Shown here one piece after another: positions 51,990-60,913 of a DNA stretch of 60,963 nt; positions within the stretch are counted from its first letter, which is position 1; the number at the start of each line of letters is the position of its first letter. Below the pieces are notes generated by a model. That model saw only the letters and a list, made by a program, of their open reading frames with translations. It did no database searches and was not told the DNA's origin. Position numbers and translations under genes: made by a program. Source of the DNA: Christensenellaceae bacterium (GTDB lineage: Bacteria > Bacillota > Clostridia > Christensenellales > Christensenellaceae); assembly GCA_017523755.1 (NCBI GenBank), contig JAFWWA010000042.1, forward strand, positions 1 through 60,963, in the 5' to 3' direction.

Positions 51990-52778
51990 TCATAAGGCCG
52001 TATCACTGCTTAAGACCGCAGCCTTCATCCTTCTGATATATTCCCCGACGTATTCAGGAGAATCCTTTCCCTTTTCGCCTATTATCCTTACTATCGCGGA
52101 ACCGACTATGACCCCGTCACTTATGGCCGCCATCTTTCCTGCCTGTTCAGGTACCGATATCCCGAAACCCACCGCCACAGGAAGCTCGGTATTTTCCTTT
52201 ATGACTTTTATGATCCTTTCAAGGTCCGTATCTATATCTTTTCTTTCCCCTGTGACTCCCAGGCTTGAGACAAGGTATATGAAGCCTTTTGCCTCCCTCG
52301 CTATCATCACCGTCCTTCCCTCAGAAGTCGGCGCTATGAGAGATATAAGATCTATACCGTATTCCATTGCCTCAGGAGCAAAATCATCCTTCTCTTCAAA
52401 CGGTACATCGGGAAGTATGAGTCCGTCCATACCCGTATCCCTGCAGGCTCTCATGAATCTGTCTGTCCCGTATGAGAATACGACGTTCGCATACGTCATG
52501 AAGACCATAGGGATATCCGTTACCTTTCTCAGATCTCTTACCATCTCAAATATCATGTCTGTTGTTATGCCGTTTGAAAGGGCTCTCATGTTAGCCTCCT
52601 GGATCACCGGCCCTTCTGCAGTAGGATCGGAAAAAGGTATGCCCAGTTCAATAAGGTCGGCCCCGTTTTCCGCGGCGCTCAGCACGCATCTTTTTGTCGT
52701 CTCTATGTCCGGATCTCCGCATGTGATGAACGCTATGAATGCCTTCCCTTTTTCAAATGCTTTACCTATGTTACTCAC
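51990..52778 (-). CDS. trpA: Tryptophan synthase alpha subunit
   Basis: A 262-residue barrel enzyme of usual length. [12 protein letters not shown] holds the phosphate/indole-glycerol region, [21 protein letters not shown] gives the catalytic Glu and Asp, and VAVGFGIS and GVIVGSAIV bind phosphate. It cleaves indole-3-glycerol phosphate to indole and glyceraldehyde-3-phosphate. It overlaps trpB by 8 bases and is the last gene of the trp operon. Confidence 0.96.
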   Translation of the reverse strand: MSNIGKAFEKGKAFIAFITCGDPDIETTKRCVLSAAENGADLIELGIPFSDPTAEGPVIQEANMRALSNGITTDMIFEMVRDLRKVTDIPMVFMTYANVVFSYGTDRFMRACRDTGMDGLILPDVPFEEKDDFAPEAMEYGIDLISLIAPTSEGRTVMIAREAKGFIYLVSSLGVTGERKDIDTDLERIIKVIKENTELPVAVGFGISVPEQAGKMAAISDGVIVGSAIVRIIGEKGKDSPEYVGEYIRRMKAAVLSSDTAL

Positions 52779-53961
52779 TTAGATTCTCCCCTCTGTATCT
52801 GGCGATCTGCGCGCAGTCCTTGTCGCCTCTTCCCGAGATAGTCACCACTATGATCTTATCCTTCCCCATCTCAGGGGCTGTCTTCATCGCATATGAAACA
52901 GCGTGAGCGGATTCGATCGCCGGTATTATGCCTTCGCATCTTGAAAGATATTCAAATGCGTTTACGGCCTCATCGTCTGTCACCGGCACATATTCCGCTC
53001 TTCCCGTATCATGGAGATAGGCATGCTCCGGTCCTACACCGGGATAATCAAGCCCCGCGGATATAGAATAAACTGGAGCTATCTGTCCATATTCATCCTG
53101 ACAGAAATATGATTTCATGCCGTGGAATATCCCTATTTTTCCGGTGTTTACAGTAGCTGCAGTCTCGTAGGTATCTATTCCCCTTCCTGCCGCCTCACAT
53201 CCTATCAGCCTTACTTCAGGATCGTCAATGAAGTGATAGAAAGACCCTATCGCATTCGAGCCTCCCCCCACGCATGCTATGACAGCGTCCGGCAGTTTTC
53301 CTTCTTTCTTTAGTATCTGATCCTTTATCTCTCTTGATATGACTGCCTGGAAATCCCTTACTATCGTAGGGAAGGGATGCGGTCCCATCACCGACCCCAG
53401 GCAGTAGTGCGTGTCATCTATACGCCTTGTCCATTCCCTCATCGTTTCTGAAACGGCATCCTTAAGGGTGGCGGTACCCGTCGTGACAGGGACCACGTCA
53501 GCTCCGAGAAGCCTCATCCTGTACACGTTTAAAGCCTGCCTTTCCATATCCTCCGCGCCCATGAACACAACACATTCCATACCCATGAGCGCCGCCGCGG
53601 TGGCGGTCGCCACTCCGTGCTGTCCCGCTCCCGTTTCCGCTATCAGTCTTGTCTTCCCCATCCTTTTTGCCAGAAGTGCCTGTCCCAGCACATTGTTTAT
53701 CTTATGGGCTCCGGTATGGTTCATATCTTCTCTTTTAAGATAGATCTTTGCTCCTCCCAGAGCATCGGTCATGTTCTTGGCGAAATAGAGCCTCGAAGGT
53801 CTTCCGGCATACTCATTGAGCAGCAGATCAAGTTCCTCCCTGAAATCCTCATCGTCCTTATACCTGTCATAGGCTTCCTCAAGCTCTATCACGGCATTCA
53901 TAAGCGTCTCGGGTATATACTGACCGCCATGTTTTCCGAATCTTCCTCTTGCATTAGTCAT
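52771..53961 (-). CDS. trpB: Tryptophan synthase beta subunit
   Basis: A 396-residue PLP enzyme. The PLP lysine is Lys87 in [14 protein letters not shown], the catalytic ETGAGQHG lies at about residues 109-116, and the phosphate-binding glycine run is [10 protein letters not shown]. It joins indole and serine to give tryptophan. The start overlaps the trpF stop by 4 bases (ATGA). Confidence 0.97.
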   Translation of the reverse strand: MTNARGRFGKHGGQYIPETLMNAVIELEEAYDRYKDDEDFREELDLLLNEYAGRPSRLYFAKNMTDALGGAKIYLKREDMNHTGAHKINNVLGQALLAKRMGKTRLIAETGAGQHGVATATAAALMGMECVVFMGAEDMERQALNVYRMRLLGADVVPVTTGTATLKDAVSETMREWTRRIDDTHYCLGSVMGPHPFPTIVRDFQAVISREIKDQILKKEGKLPDAVIACVGGGSNAIGSFYHFIDDPEVRLIGCEAAGRGIDTYETAATVNTGKIGIFHGMKSYFCQDEYGQIAPVYSISAGLDYPGVGPEHAYLHDTGRAEYVPVTDDEAVNAFEYLSRCEGIIPAIESAHAVSYAMKTAPEMGKDKIIVVTISGRGDKDCAQIARYRGENLSE

Positions 53962-54566
53962 ATCCTGTCTCCGTCATTCACTGCGTCGATGAAAGCCTTC
54001 ATCTTCACAGGATCCTTCTTTCCGTCCGTCTCTATGCCGGAACTGACATCCACCCCGAAAGGCCTCAGCGTCATTACCGCTCTTTTTACATTCTCCTGAT
54101 CAAGCCCGCCTGCCAGAATGAAGGGCCTATCAATATCCTTCAGAAGATCCCAGTCGAGCAGCCGTCCTTCTCCTGCTCCGGAATCAAACAGTATCATATC
54201 GGCCGAAGATCTTAAGGTATCCATGACATCATTTCTGTTTCTGATCCTGAACGCCTTTATGATCTTTGTGTCTGTCTCTTCCCTTAGGGCACGGATATAA
54301 GCATCGTCCTCATCTCCGTGCAGCTGTATCAGGTCTATGATACCGTCCTTGACCGCCCTGCTGATTTTCTCAGGCTCTTCATTGACAAAGACCCCAGCGG
54401 CCTTTATCCGTCTGTCGAGTTTTCTCCTCAGTTTATATGCCTTTTCAGACGGTACGTATCTTCTGCTGTTTGGAACAAAGATGAATCCTATCATATCCGG
54501 CCTTAGTCTGTTTGCTTCTGCGATATCGTCTTCTGTCATCATGCCGCACAGCTTTATAAGGGTCAT
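53958..54566 (-). CDS. trpF: Phosphoribosylanthranilate isomerase
   Basis: A 202-residue barrel enzyme starting [13 protein letters not shown]; the expected motif is LCG followed by a catalytic Cys and a later Asp ([10 protein letters not shown]). It performs the Amadori rearrangement of phosphoribosylanthranilate. It overlaps trpC by 4 bases and trpB by 4 bases, so the operon is tightly coupled. Confidence 0.94.
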   Translation of the reverse strand: MTLIKLCGMMTEDDIAEANRLRPDMIGFIFVPNSRRYVPSEKAYKLRRKLDRRIKAAGVFVNEEPEKISRAVKDGIIDLIQLHGDEDDAYIRALREETDTKIIKAFRIRNRNDVMDTLRSSADMILFDSGAGEGRLLDWDLLKDIDRPFILAGGLDQENVKRAVMTLRPFGVDVSSGIETDGKKDPVKMKAFIDAVNDGDRI

Positions 54567-55348
54567 GTCTCCTCTCCCTTCAGATACCTGAGCATTTTTC
54601 CCTTGTCGTGAGCTCTCATCATGGTCTCGCCGATAAGCACCGCATCACATCCGGCTTTTTCAGCCTTCACGATATCTTCCCTTTTCCTTATCCCGCTCTC
54701 ATATATGAAAAGCACATCCCCCGGCACTTCCCGCCTGAGCCTCGCAACGACGCTGCCGTCAGTACTGAAATCCCTTAGATCCCTGCTGTTGGCGCCTATT
54801 ATCTCAGCACCCGCCGACAGCGCCGCTTCAGCCTCATCTTCATTATGTATCTCCGTGACCGCAGCCATGCCTTCATCCCTGCAGATCTGTATATAGTCCT
54901 TAAGCCTTGCCCTGTCCAGTAGAGCGCATATAAGCAGAACCGCTGAAGCGCCGATCATCTTTGCTTCATATATCATATATTCATCAACGGTAAAATCCTT
55001 CCTTAGACACGGAAGGCCAACGCTCTTTTTTATCATCTCAAGGTGCTTTTCACTCCCCCTGAACCATTTCGGTTCCGTGAGCACTGACAGACAGTCCGCC
55101 CCAGCCTTTTCATATTCAAGCGCAGTACCGACTGGATCGTATTTTTCAGCGATGACACCTTTTGAAGGAGAAGCCTTCTTGCATTCACAGATGAATGATA
55201 CCCCTTCCTTCGATACCCCGGCTTTAAAGGCTTCACCCTTTCCGTCCATTCCGGACGTCAGCGCTTTAAGAGCTTTTAACGGGAGCTCCTTCTTTTTTTC
55301 TTCGACTCTTTTTACGGCATTTGCCTCTATCTGTGAAAGGATATCCAT
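54563..55348 (-). CDS. trpC: Indole-3-glycerol phosphate synthase
   Basis: A 261-residue barrel enzyme. FICECKKASPSKGVIAE contains the catalytic Glu and Lys, LRKDFTVDEYMIYEAKMIGA and IIGANSRDL are family blocks, and GCDAVLIGETMM binds phosphate. It forms the indole ring. It starts 4 bp after the trpD stop. Confidence 0.96.
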   Translation of the reverse strand: MDILSQIEANAVKRVEEKKKELPLKALKALTSGMDGKGEAFKAGVSKEGVSFICECKKASPSKGVIAEKYDPVGTALEYEKAGADCLSVLTEPKWFRGSEKHLEMIKKSVGLPCLRKDFTVDEYMIYEAKMIGASAVLLICALLDRARLKDYIQICRDEGMAAVTEIHNEDEAEAALSAGAEIIGANSRDLRDFSTDGSVVARLRREVPGDVLFIYESGIRKREDIVKAEKAGCDAVLIGETMMRAHDKGKMLRYLKGEET

Positions 55349-55352
55349 AGTG

Positions 55353-56372
55353 TCATCTTCCGTTGCTCACACTGATGAATCTCTCAAGAAGGTCCATTGC
55401 CCTTCCGGAATCTATGATCTCAGCTGCCAGCTTTGTCCCTTCAAGCATGGAATCCGCTTTTCCGCATATGTAAAGGGAAGCACCCGCATTAAGGAGCACA
55501 GCGTTCCTCTTTACATGCTCACCTCCGCCAAGTATCTTCATAGTAATCTCCGCGTTTTCTTCCGGAGTTCCTCCCGCAAGCTCGCTCTTGCTTACGGTCT
55601 TAAAGCCGAAATCTTCGGGTGATATGACATAATTTCTGTACCATCCGTTATTGATCTCGCAGATCTTTGTCGGCGAGCTCAGAGATATCTCGTCAAGCTT
55701 GTCAGTTCCGTACACTACCATTCCGCGCTTTACTCCAAGATTGATCAGCACCCTGGCCAGAGGCTCCACAAGATAGTCATCATATACCCCAAGGAGCTGC
55801 ATGGAAGGAGAACCGGGATTCGTAAGCGGTCCCAGTATATTGAAGACGGTCCTGAAACCCAGCTCTCTTCTTATAGCTCCTACATATTTCATGGAAGTAT
55901 GATACTTCTGCGCGAAAAAGAAGCACATCCCTACTTTTTTAAGAAGTTTCCTGCACAGCTCGGGATCCTGATCTATATTTACGCCCAAAGCCTCAAGACA
56001 GTCCGCCGTACCGCATTTCGAGGAGGCAGCCCTGTTCCCGTGCTTTGCTACCTTTACTCCTCCTGCAGCCGCTACGAAAGCTGATGTCGTAGAGATGTTG
56101 AAGCTCCCTGCCCCGTCTCCTCCTGTCCCTACGATCTCGAAGAGTTCCATGTCGGTCTCTACTTTTGTTGCATGATCCCTCATTGCCGCGGCGCAGCCAA
56201 ATATCTCGTCCGTCGTTTCTGCCTTTGCGCTTTTCGTGGAAAGCGCCGCAAGAAATGCCGCATTCTGTGTCGCGGTCGTCTCGCCGTTCATTATCTCATT
56301 CATGACCTGATACGCTTCATCGTATGTCAGGTCTCCCTTGTTTACTATTTTTACAATTGCTTCTCTAATCAT
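55353..56372 (-). CDS. trpD: Anthranilate phosphoribosyltransferase
   Basis: A 339-residue enzyme. The PRPP loop is [35 protein letters not shown] is the glycine-rich and anthranilate site, and [14 protein letters not shown] follows. It transfers phosphoribose to anthranilate. The ATG at 56372 has AAGGTG at good spacing; a TTG at 56378 would lie too near that site. In the usual Clostridia trp operon trpE and trpG come before it, but here an IS200-like element fills the space. Confidence 0.95.
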   Translation of the reverse strand: MIREAIVKIVNKGDLTYDEAYQVMNEIMNGETTATQNAAFLAALSTKSAKAETTDEIFGCAAAMRDHATKVETDMELFEIVGTGGDGAGSFNISTTSAFVAAAGGVKVAKHGNRAASSKCGTADCLEALGVNIDQDPELCRKLLKKVGMCFFFAQKYHTSMKYVGAIRRELGFRTVFNILGPLTNPGSPSMQLLGVYDDYLVEPLARVLINLGVKRGMVVYGTDKLDEISLSSPTKICEINNGWYRNYVISPEDFGFKTVSKSELAGGTPEENAEITMKILGGGEHVKRNAVLLNAGASLYICGKADSMLEGTKLAAEIIDSGRAMDLLERFISVSNGR

Positions 56373-56419
56373 TTTCAATCACCTTTAGTGTCCTTTCCTT
56401 ATATGTCATGATTCATTCT

Positions 56420-56509
56420 TTACTTCGAGAAGCGACGCCATCGTTTTTTGAGATCTGCCGTATGCTCTATTGATCCCATTTCTTTCCAAAGTCTCATGCC
56501 GATGTCCAT
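56420..56509 (-). CDS. Short orphan reading frame before trpD
   Basis: A 29-residue frame starting MDIGMRLWKEMGS and ending WRRFSK, with a perfect AGGAGG 7 bases before its ATG. It lies between the IS200-like element and trpD, about 48 bp before the trpD start. It has two Trp but not the Trp run of a leader peptide. It may be the truncated start of a gene removed during the insertion, or a small translated spacer. No homology is recognised. Confidence 0.4.
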   Translation of the reverse strand: MDIGMRLWKEMGSIEHTADLKKRWRRFSK

Positions 56510-56527
56510 CCTTATTCCTCCTTAAGC

Positions 56528-56681
56528 CAGAGGCATGACCTCTGCAATAAAATAATGATCCACCCGCATAGCGGGTGGTATTTCTTTTTCGGGCATAGCC
56601 CTAATAATACTGGCCACGCATAAATGCGTCTTTTATTGGCCTGCCAGCCATGCATTAGTTACTTGCTACCCGTAAACGGGT
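56528..56681. repeat. Cluster of five short perfect hairpins
   Basis: The hairpins are CAGAGG/CCTCTG (56528-56544), CCACCCGC-ATA-GCGGGTGG (56560-56578), GGGC-ATA-GCCC (56591-56601), ACGCAT-AA-ATGCGT (56616-56629, flanked by GGCC) and ACCCGT-AA-ACGGGT (56668-56681). The last overlaps the end of the transposase frame. Two loop types, ATA and AA, recur. Confidence 0.7.
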
Positions 56682-57129
56682 CCCGCGGATCAAATAAACT
56701 TAGTTGGTCCGCTTCTTTATCCTGTTTTATCTGATTTGCTATGTATTCTTTTATTGCTTTTGTATTCTTTCCTACTGTATCCACATAGTATCCCTTGCAC
56801 CAAAATTCGCGGTTTCGGTATGCAAATTTCATGTTTCCGAATCTCTTTTATATCATCAGACTGCTTTTCCCTTTCAGGTATCCCATAAATCCTGACACGC
56901 TCATTTTGGGCGGGATACTTAACAGCAGATGTATATGATCCGGGCATACTTCCCCTTCTATTATCTCTACTCCCTTCCACTGGCATAGTGTTCTTATTAT
57001 TTCTCGTATCGCGCTTCTTTTTTCTTCATAGAACACCTTTCTTCTATACTTCGGTGCAAACACTATATGATACTTACAATTCCATTTCGTGTGTGCTAAA
57101 CTGTTTGTAGCATTATTTTGCTCTGGCAT
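56659..57129 (-). pseudogene. IS200/IS605 TnpA transposase with internal stop
   Basis: The frame runs from ATG 57129 (MPEQNNATNSLAHTKWNCKYHIVFAPKYRRK) with the HuH motif DHIHLLL. It meets an in-frame TAA after KGKSSLMI (stop ending at 56848), then continues in the same frame KRFGNMKFAYRNREFWCKGYYVDTVGKN to a final stop at 56659. The catalytic tyrosine in GYYVDTVGKN lies after the internal stop, so the product would be inactive unless read through. Full length would be 156 residues, normal for the family. Confidence 0.88.
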
Positions 57130-57222
57130 CTTAATGTCCTCCTGTGTGCTTTCTTTATGGCTGGCCGGCCATTCTCAGTTTAGCACTTCAGGAGGTTTTT
57201 GTTCATCGCTTAAGCTCTTTTG

Positions 57223-57245
57223 AACCTCGCGACTATCGCGAGGTT
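57223..57245. repeat. IS-end hairpin next to the T-box terminator
   Basis: AACCTCGCG-ACTAT-CGCGAGGTT is a perfect 9-bp stem with T-rich flank on the plus strand. It begins about 10 bp beyond the U-tract of the Trp T-box terminator and probably marks the left end of the element. Confidence 0.7.
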
Positions 57246-57253
57246 TTCTTATA

Positions 57254-57524
57254 CAAAAATCCCTGACAGAAATATCTGTCAGGGACGAATAATCAAACAA
57301 TTTATCCGCGGTGCCACCCTGGATTCACGGAAAACTCCGTGCACTTAGCGGGATACCATCATATCCCCGGCAACTTACGTATGCCTCACGTTGCAGAATA
57401 CTCTGTTTTAAAACATTTGACTGCACCCTCCGCGGTCCATTTGACAGTTTGTTTTTCACCTGATTCTCATCATCGCAGGTTCTCTGTAGAAGCATCACTG
57501 CCGTTATCTCCGCATCAACGGTTT
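57254..57524 (-). promoter_or_regulatory. Trp-specific T-box riboswitch leader
   Basis: The leader has stem I with the specifier TGG (57439-57437, Trp codon, followed by A), the T-box sequence AGGGTGGCACCGCGG (57306-57320) and an 11-bp terminator TCCCTGACAGA/TCTGTCAGGGA (57260-57285) with a T-tract. The next intact gene on the strand is trpD, about 880 bp away beyond the IS element. Confidence 0.93.
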
Positions 57525-57530
57525 AAAAGG

Positions 57531-57559
57531 ATTATATATTCAGCTGTTTTTCCTGTCAA
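57531..57559 (-). promoter_or_regulatory. Consensus promoter of the trp T-box leader
   Basis: Perfect TTGACA (57554-57559) and TATAAT (57531-57536), 17 bp apart on the minus strand. Confidence 0.9.
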
Positions 57560-57615
57560 TATCATTTATGCGTGAAAACAAACGAGATCATGAAAAACAG
57601 TATTAAAGGTCCTAT

Positions 57616-59364
57616 CTATCTGAAGTCCACTATAACTTCGTTGAATTTCTTGTCCTCCCAGTATTTGAGCTCCCATTTCTTGCCGAACTGCTTTCTTCCA
57701 AGAGCTTTATCCATCTGGTCCATCAGAGCCACGAACTCGGTGTTCGCTTTAGTCATCCTGTCGGCATTCTTTTTCCTGGGTTTGACTTTTTTCATCTCTT
57801 TCTGAGCTGCTATGACTTCTTTCCTTGCAAGCGTAAGCTTCTCATAAAGAGCATATACTTCCTTAGAGTACTTTCTGTATCCGGGATCGCCTAAAGCGTC
57901 GTTCCGGCCCGAAACCGACAAGCTCTTAAAGCTTGCTGCCTTGTTTCCGGTATCAGGATCACTGCTGGGATCAGAGCCCGGTGTTTCCTCAGGCTCCTCA
58001 GTCGGTTCGACAGTCTGCTCGGGAGTCGGTGCCGGAGTAGGTTTCACGGTCTGCTCAGCCGTCGGGGACGGTGTGGGCTTGGATGAAGGCGCTGCGGTCG
58101 ATGTAGGTGTAGCTGCAGGCGTCGGGGTCACAGCAGGTGTCGGCGTCGGTACAGGCGTTGCGTCCGGGTCAATGAGCTTGCTGTCTTCCTCCATGATCTT
58201 GTCGATCTTCTTCATCTCTTTCTCGGTCAGTTCGAGATAATGGGTAGCAAGCATATCCTGCCAGTACCACTTTGCATAAGGAAGCCCGTATTCCACATAT
58301 TCATCGACATCGACTCCGTAGACGTCCTTTATGAGCTTCACACGTTTCTTCTGATTGGTCACACAGAAGCTCCATCCGAATATATCGGTCATGGTCCCCA
58401 CCATAGAGTTCATTCCTATATTGTCACTGTCAAGGTCGAGCGCGAAAAGCGACAGCGCAGCAGTCTGGTTAAAGGTCGCGTTCGTGAACAGTTGTCCTTC
58501 GAAAGCCTCGAGTATCTTGGGGAGCCTTACCAGAAGGTTCTGCTTTTTCATGTCGTTGTACAGGGCGATAAGCATCTTCTTCTGCCTGTTGACACGGTTC
58601 GCGTCCCCGCTTGCTGCCCCGATGTTCTTCCTTACTCTAAGGTAATCGAGAACAGCCTGGCCGTCCATATGCTGCTGTCCTTTTTTATAGCTTCTGCCTG
58701 CAAGAGTGAAATCAAGCTCAAGATCATAGTCGACTCCGCCGACTATGTTCACAAGCTCCTTGACAGCCGGCATCGTAACGGCATAGTAATAGTCGACGGG
58801 AATGCCTCCCAGCATCCACGAAGCAGCTTCACACACTTTTTTGAAAGATTCCTCGCTTGGGAACTCTCCACCGCAGTTGAGCGAAGCATTGAGCTTATAT
58901 ATTCCTTTAACCCCGGGTATCTTCGCGTATGTGTCTCTCGGAAGAGAGATCATGTCCACCCTGTTCTCTGCAAAATTAATGGCAAGGACCAGCATTACGT
59001 CAGCATGGTAATCGTGCTTTCCGCTCCAGGTCTCCCTTTCTACAGCATAATCTACGCCCATTACCAGAACATTGACTATACCGTCCTTCATCATTGACTT
59101 GTCGGCTTCGCTTGCCAGTTCTTCGACGGGATCTATCGTCGGCTCCGGCGTGGGTTCAGTCTCAGCGCTCGCTCCGGGTCCGTTTACATCCTGAGTCGCG
59201 GAAGGCTCCGTGGTATTCTTATCCACAGGAACAGCAGATGCTTCGGGCAATTCAAAATAGCTTCCCGGATCCTTCAGGGATGTAAGATAAATAAGCCCGC
59301 CGACCGCGCCGATCAGCACGACTCCAGCTATACATATCAAAGCTATCAGGACTTTCCTGCTCAT
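57616..59364 (-). CDS. LytR-CpsA-Psr (LCP) family wall-polymer ligase with long Pro/Thr linker
   Basis: A 582-residue membrane-anchored protein. One N-terminal helix (VLIALICIAGVVLIGAVGGLIYL) is followed by a Pro/Thr/Glu stalk, then the LCP domain (about 100-400) with HADVMLVLAINFAENRVDMISLPRDTYAKIPG, ELVNIVGGVDYDLE and VLDYLRVRKN; its arginines bind polyprenyl pyrophosphate. LCP enzymes move capsule or teichoic chains from lipid carrier to peptidoglycan. A second stalk of TPTP/ATPT repeats (about 410-470) leads to a helical, Lys-rich C-terminal domain of unknown role. The ATG at 59364 follows AAGGAG by 9 bases. It may attach the polymer made by the capsule operon. Confidence 0.9.
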   Translation of the reverse strand: MSRKVLIALICIAGVVLIGAVGGLIYLTSLKDPGSYFELPEASAVPVDKNTTEPSATQDVNGPGASAETEPTPEPTIDPVEELASEADKSMMKDGIVNVLVMGVDYAVERETWSGKHDYHADVMLVLAINFAENRVDMISLPRDTYAKIPGVKGIYKLNASLNCGGEFPSEESFKKVCEAASWMLGGIPVDYYYAVTMPAVKELVNIVGGVDYDLELDFTLAGRSYKKGQQHMDGQAVLDYLRVRKNIGAASGDANRVNRQKKMLIALYNDMKKQNLLVRLPKILEAFEGQLFTNATFNQTAALSLFALDLDSDNIGMNSMVGTMTDIFGWSFCVTNQKKRVKLIKDVYGVDVDEYVEYGLPYAKWYWQDMLATHYLELTEKEMKKIDKIMEEDSKLIDPDATPVPTPTPAVTPTPAATPTSTAAPSSKPTPSPTAEQTVKPTPAPTPEQTVEPTEEPEETPGSDPSSDPDTGNKAASFKSLSVSGRNDALGDPGYRKYSKEVYALYEKLTLARKEVIAAQKEMKKVKPRKKNADRMTKANTEFVALMDQMDKALGRKQFGKKWELKYWEDKKFNEVIVDFR

Positions 59365-59644
59365 ATAAAGCTCTCCTTGTGCCCGGCAAAACAAAAAATC
59401 GGATAATAAGGCCCGGCGTTTTCTTAAAAATTATATCCTACATAGATGTAAAATAAAAGTACATAGTTGTGTCATAACCGTGAACATTCGGTCAAGAGAG
59501 GATTTCCTTTCTCCCTTTTTATTGAAAAAAACGAAACATTTCTGTAGTATAATGTCAGAAACACTTAATAATCGCTTAACGAATGATACTGCGGTGCTTT
59601 TTGAAAGCCGGTATTTTTTTCTCTGAATAAGAAAGGGGAATACT

Positions 59645-60913
59645 ATGAAAAAGCTAGCTGTCTTTCTGATACTGGTCATGGCGGTCATCCTTATCCCGAT
59701 GAGCGCTTTTGCAGCGGAAAGATATGAGATACTTAAACTCGGAGACAGGGATGAGAGCGGAGACAAATATGTTTATGATCTTCAGAAGGCTCTCAAGGAA
59801 AAGGGATATTTCAATGTAAAGCCAACAGGCTATTACGGGAACATAACGCAGAATGCCGTAATAGCATTTCAGAGGGATGAAGGGATAAGGGTCGACGGCA
59901 AGGCCGGCCCTGAAGTGAGGAAACATCTTTTCGGCAGTGATTACGAGCCTATCCCGTCATCAAGACACATCGGCGGCGGGACTTCATCTGTCAAGGTCGA
60001 CAATATGGAACTGAGGTCGGGCGACAAGGGCAATGCCGTAAGCGATCTTCAGTCCGCATTGAAAAAATACGGATATTACTCCTATGACAAGATAACCGGA
60101 TACTTCGGACCGATAACCGAGGAAGCGGTAAAGAAATTCCAGAGATCCAACGGATTCAGGGAATCCGGTGTCATGCATGACAAAGAGCTCGATCTCCTTC
60201 TCAACGGCAGTCCAAAATACTATGTGATGAGCAGGGGCGACAAGGGCGATGATATCGAGATCCTCCAGCAGCGGCTCAATGCGCTCGGATTTATGGACAC
60301 GAGCCCGACCGGTTTTTTCGGCAAGAAGACAGAGGATGCCGTAAAGGCGTTCCAGAAGGCAAACTCTCTCAAGGTCGACGGCAAGGTCGGAAAAGAGACA
60401 CGGGGCGTCCTTTATTCTGACAGCGCGCAGAAGGACAGGGAAAATCAGGGGACTTCAGGCGGCAACACAGCGCCTGCTCCTACACCCAGCCCTTCCAAAG
60501 GGGACCTTGGTTCATCATCAGACGATTCCGATATGGTAACCAAATTCATAAACCTTGCAAAGACCATGCTCAACAAGCCTTATGTCTATGCAACGGAAGG
60601 CCCCGAGACATTTGACTGTTCCGGACTTGTATACTACTGTCTCAAGAACATAGGTTACAAGATATCAAGGATGAGCAGCCGAGGCTATGCAGCTCTCTCG
60701 TCATGGAAAGACGTGAAGGACAAGAGCGATCTCAGAAAAGGAGACCTGGTATTCTTCAGGAGCAGCTCAGGGGACACGATAACACATATAGCCATATATA
60801 TCGGCGGAGGACAGATCCTGCACGCGATCCCAAGTGAGGGATGCGTATATATAAGCACCTTCACCGGATACTGGGACAAATACTTCGTCTCCGCAAAGAG
60901 GATAAACTTCTAG
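59645..60913 (+). CDS. Secreted NlpC/P60 endopeptidase with three peptidoglycan-binding repeats
   Basis: A 422-residue protein with a clear signal peptide (MKKLAVFLILVMAVILIPMSAFA-AE). Three PG_binding_1 repeats follow: about residues 40-98 (YVYDLQKALKEKGYF), 125-183 (AVSDLQSALKKYGYY) and 200-258 (DIEILQQRLNALGFM). A Pro/Ser linker leads to an NlpC/P60 domain with Cys325 in FDCSGL, His381 in THIAIYIGGG and His393 in LHAIP. Such enzymes cut D-gamma-Glu-diamino acid links in wall peptides. AAAGGGG lies 6 bases before the ATG, and a TATAAT (59548-59553) is a likely -10. It is divergent from the LCP gene. Confidence 0.93.
   Translation: MKKLAVFLILVMAVILIPMSAFAAERYEILKLGDRDESGDKYVYDLQKALKEKGYFNVKPTGYYGNITQNAVIAFQRDEGIRVDGKAGPEVRKHLFGSDYEPIPSSRHIGGGTSSVKVDNMELRSGDKGNAVSDLQSALKKYGYYSYDKITGYFGPITEEAVKKFQRSNGFRESGVMHDKELDLLLNGSPKYYVMSRGDKGDDIEILQQRLNALGFMDTSPTGFFGKKTEDAVKAFQKANSLKVDGKVGKETRGVLYSDSAQKDRENQGTSGGNTAPAPTPSPSKGDLGSSSDDSDMVTKFINLAKTMLNKPYVYATEGPETFDCSGLVYYCLKNIGYKISRMSSRGYAALSSWKDVKDKSDLRKGDLVFFRSSSGDTITHIAIYIGGGQILHAIPSEGCVYISTFTGYWDKYFVSAKRINF

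Larger units (their letters stand above)
56524..57250 (-). mobile_element. IS200/IS605-type element between the Trp T-box and trpD (ends approximate)
   Basis: The region holds a single IS200-type transposase reading frame, a perfect 9-bp hairpin at one end (AACCTCGCG-ACTAT-CGCGAGGTT, 57223-57245) and a cluster of short hairpins at the other. This family has subterminal hairpins, no terminal inverted repeats and no target duplication, so exact ends cannot be seen. Confidence 0.7.

Noticed and set aside
51967..52782. Long plus-strand open frame over trpA
   Set aside because: It is antisense to a well-conserved trpA with all catalytic blocks; low-complexity Ser/Pro-rich translation is typical of a shadow frame.
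56420..56509. Trp leader peptide before trpD
   Set aside because: The short frame has only two separated Trp codons and no terminator follows it; Trp control is already provided by the T-box.
57941..58160. Tandem DNA repeat or CRISPR-like array in the LCP gene
   Set aside because: The repetition is codon-level Pro/Thr low complexity of a wall stalk; there are no evenly spaced identical repeats.
58240..59097. 285-codon plus-strand frame over the LCP gene
   Set aside because: It lies opposite the conserved LCP domain, with no ribosome site and no recognisable motif.
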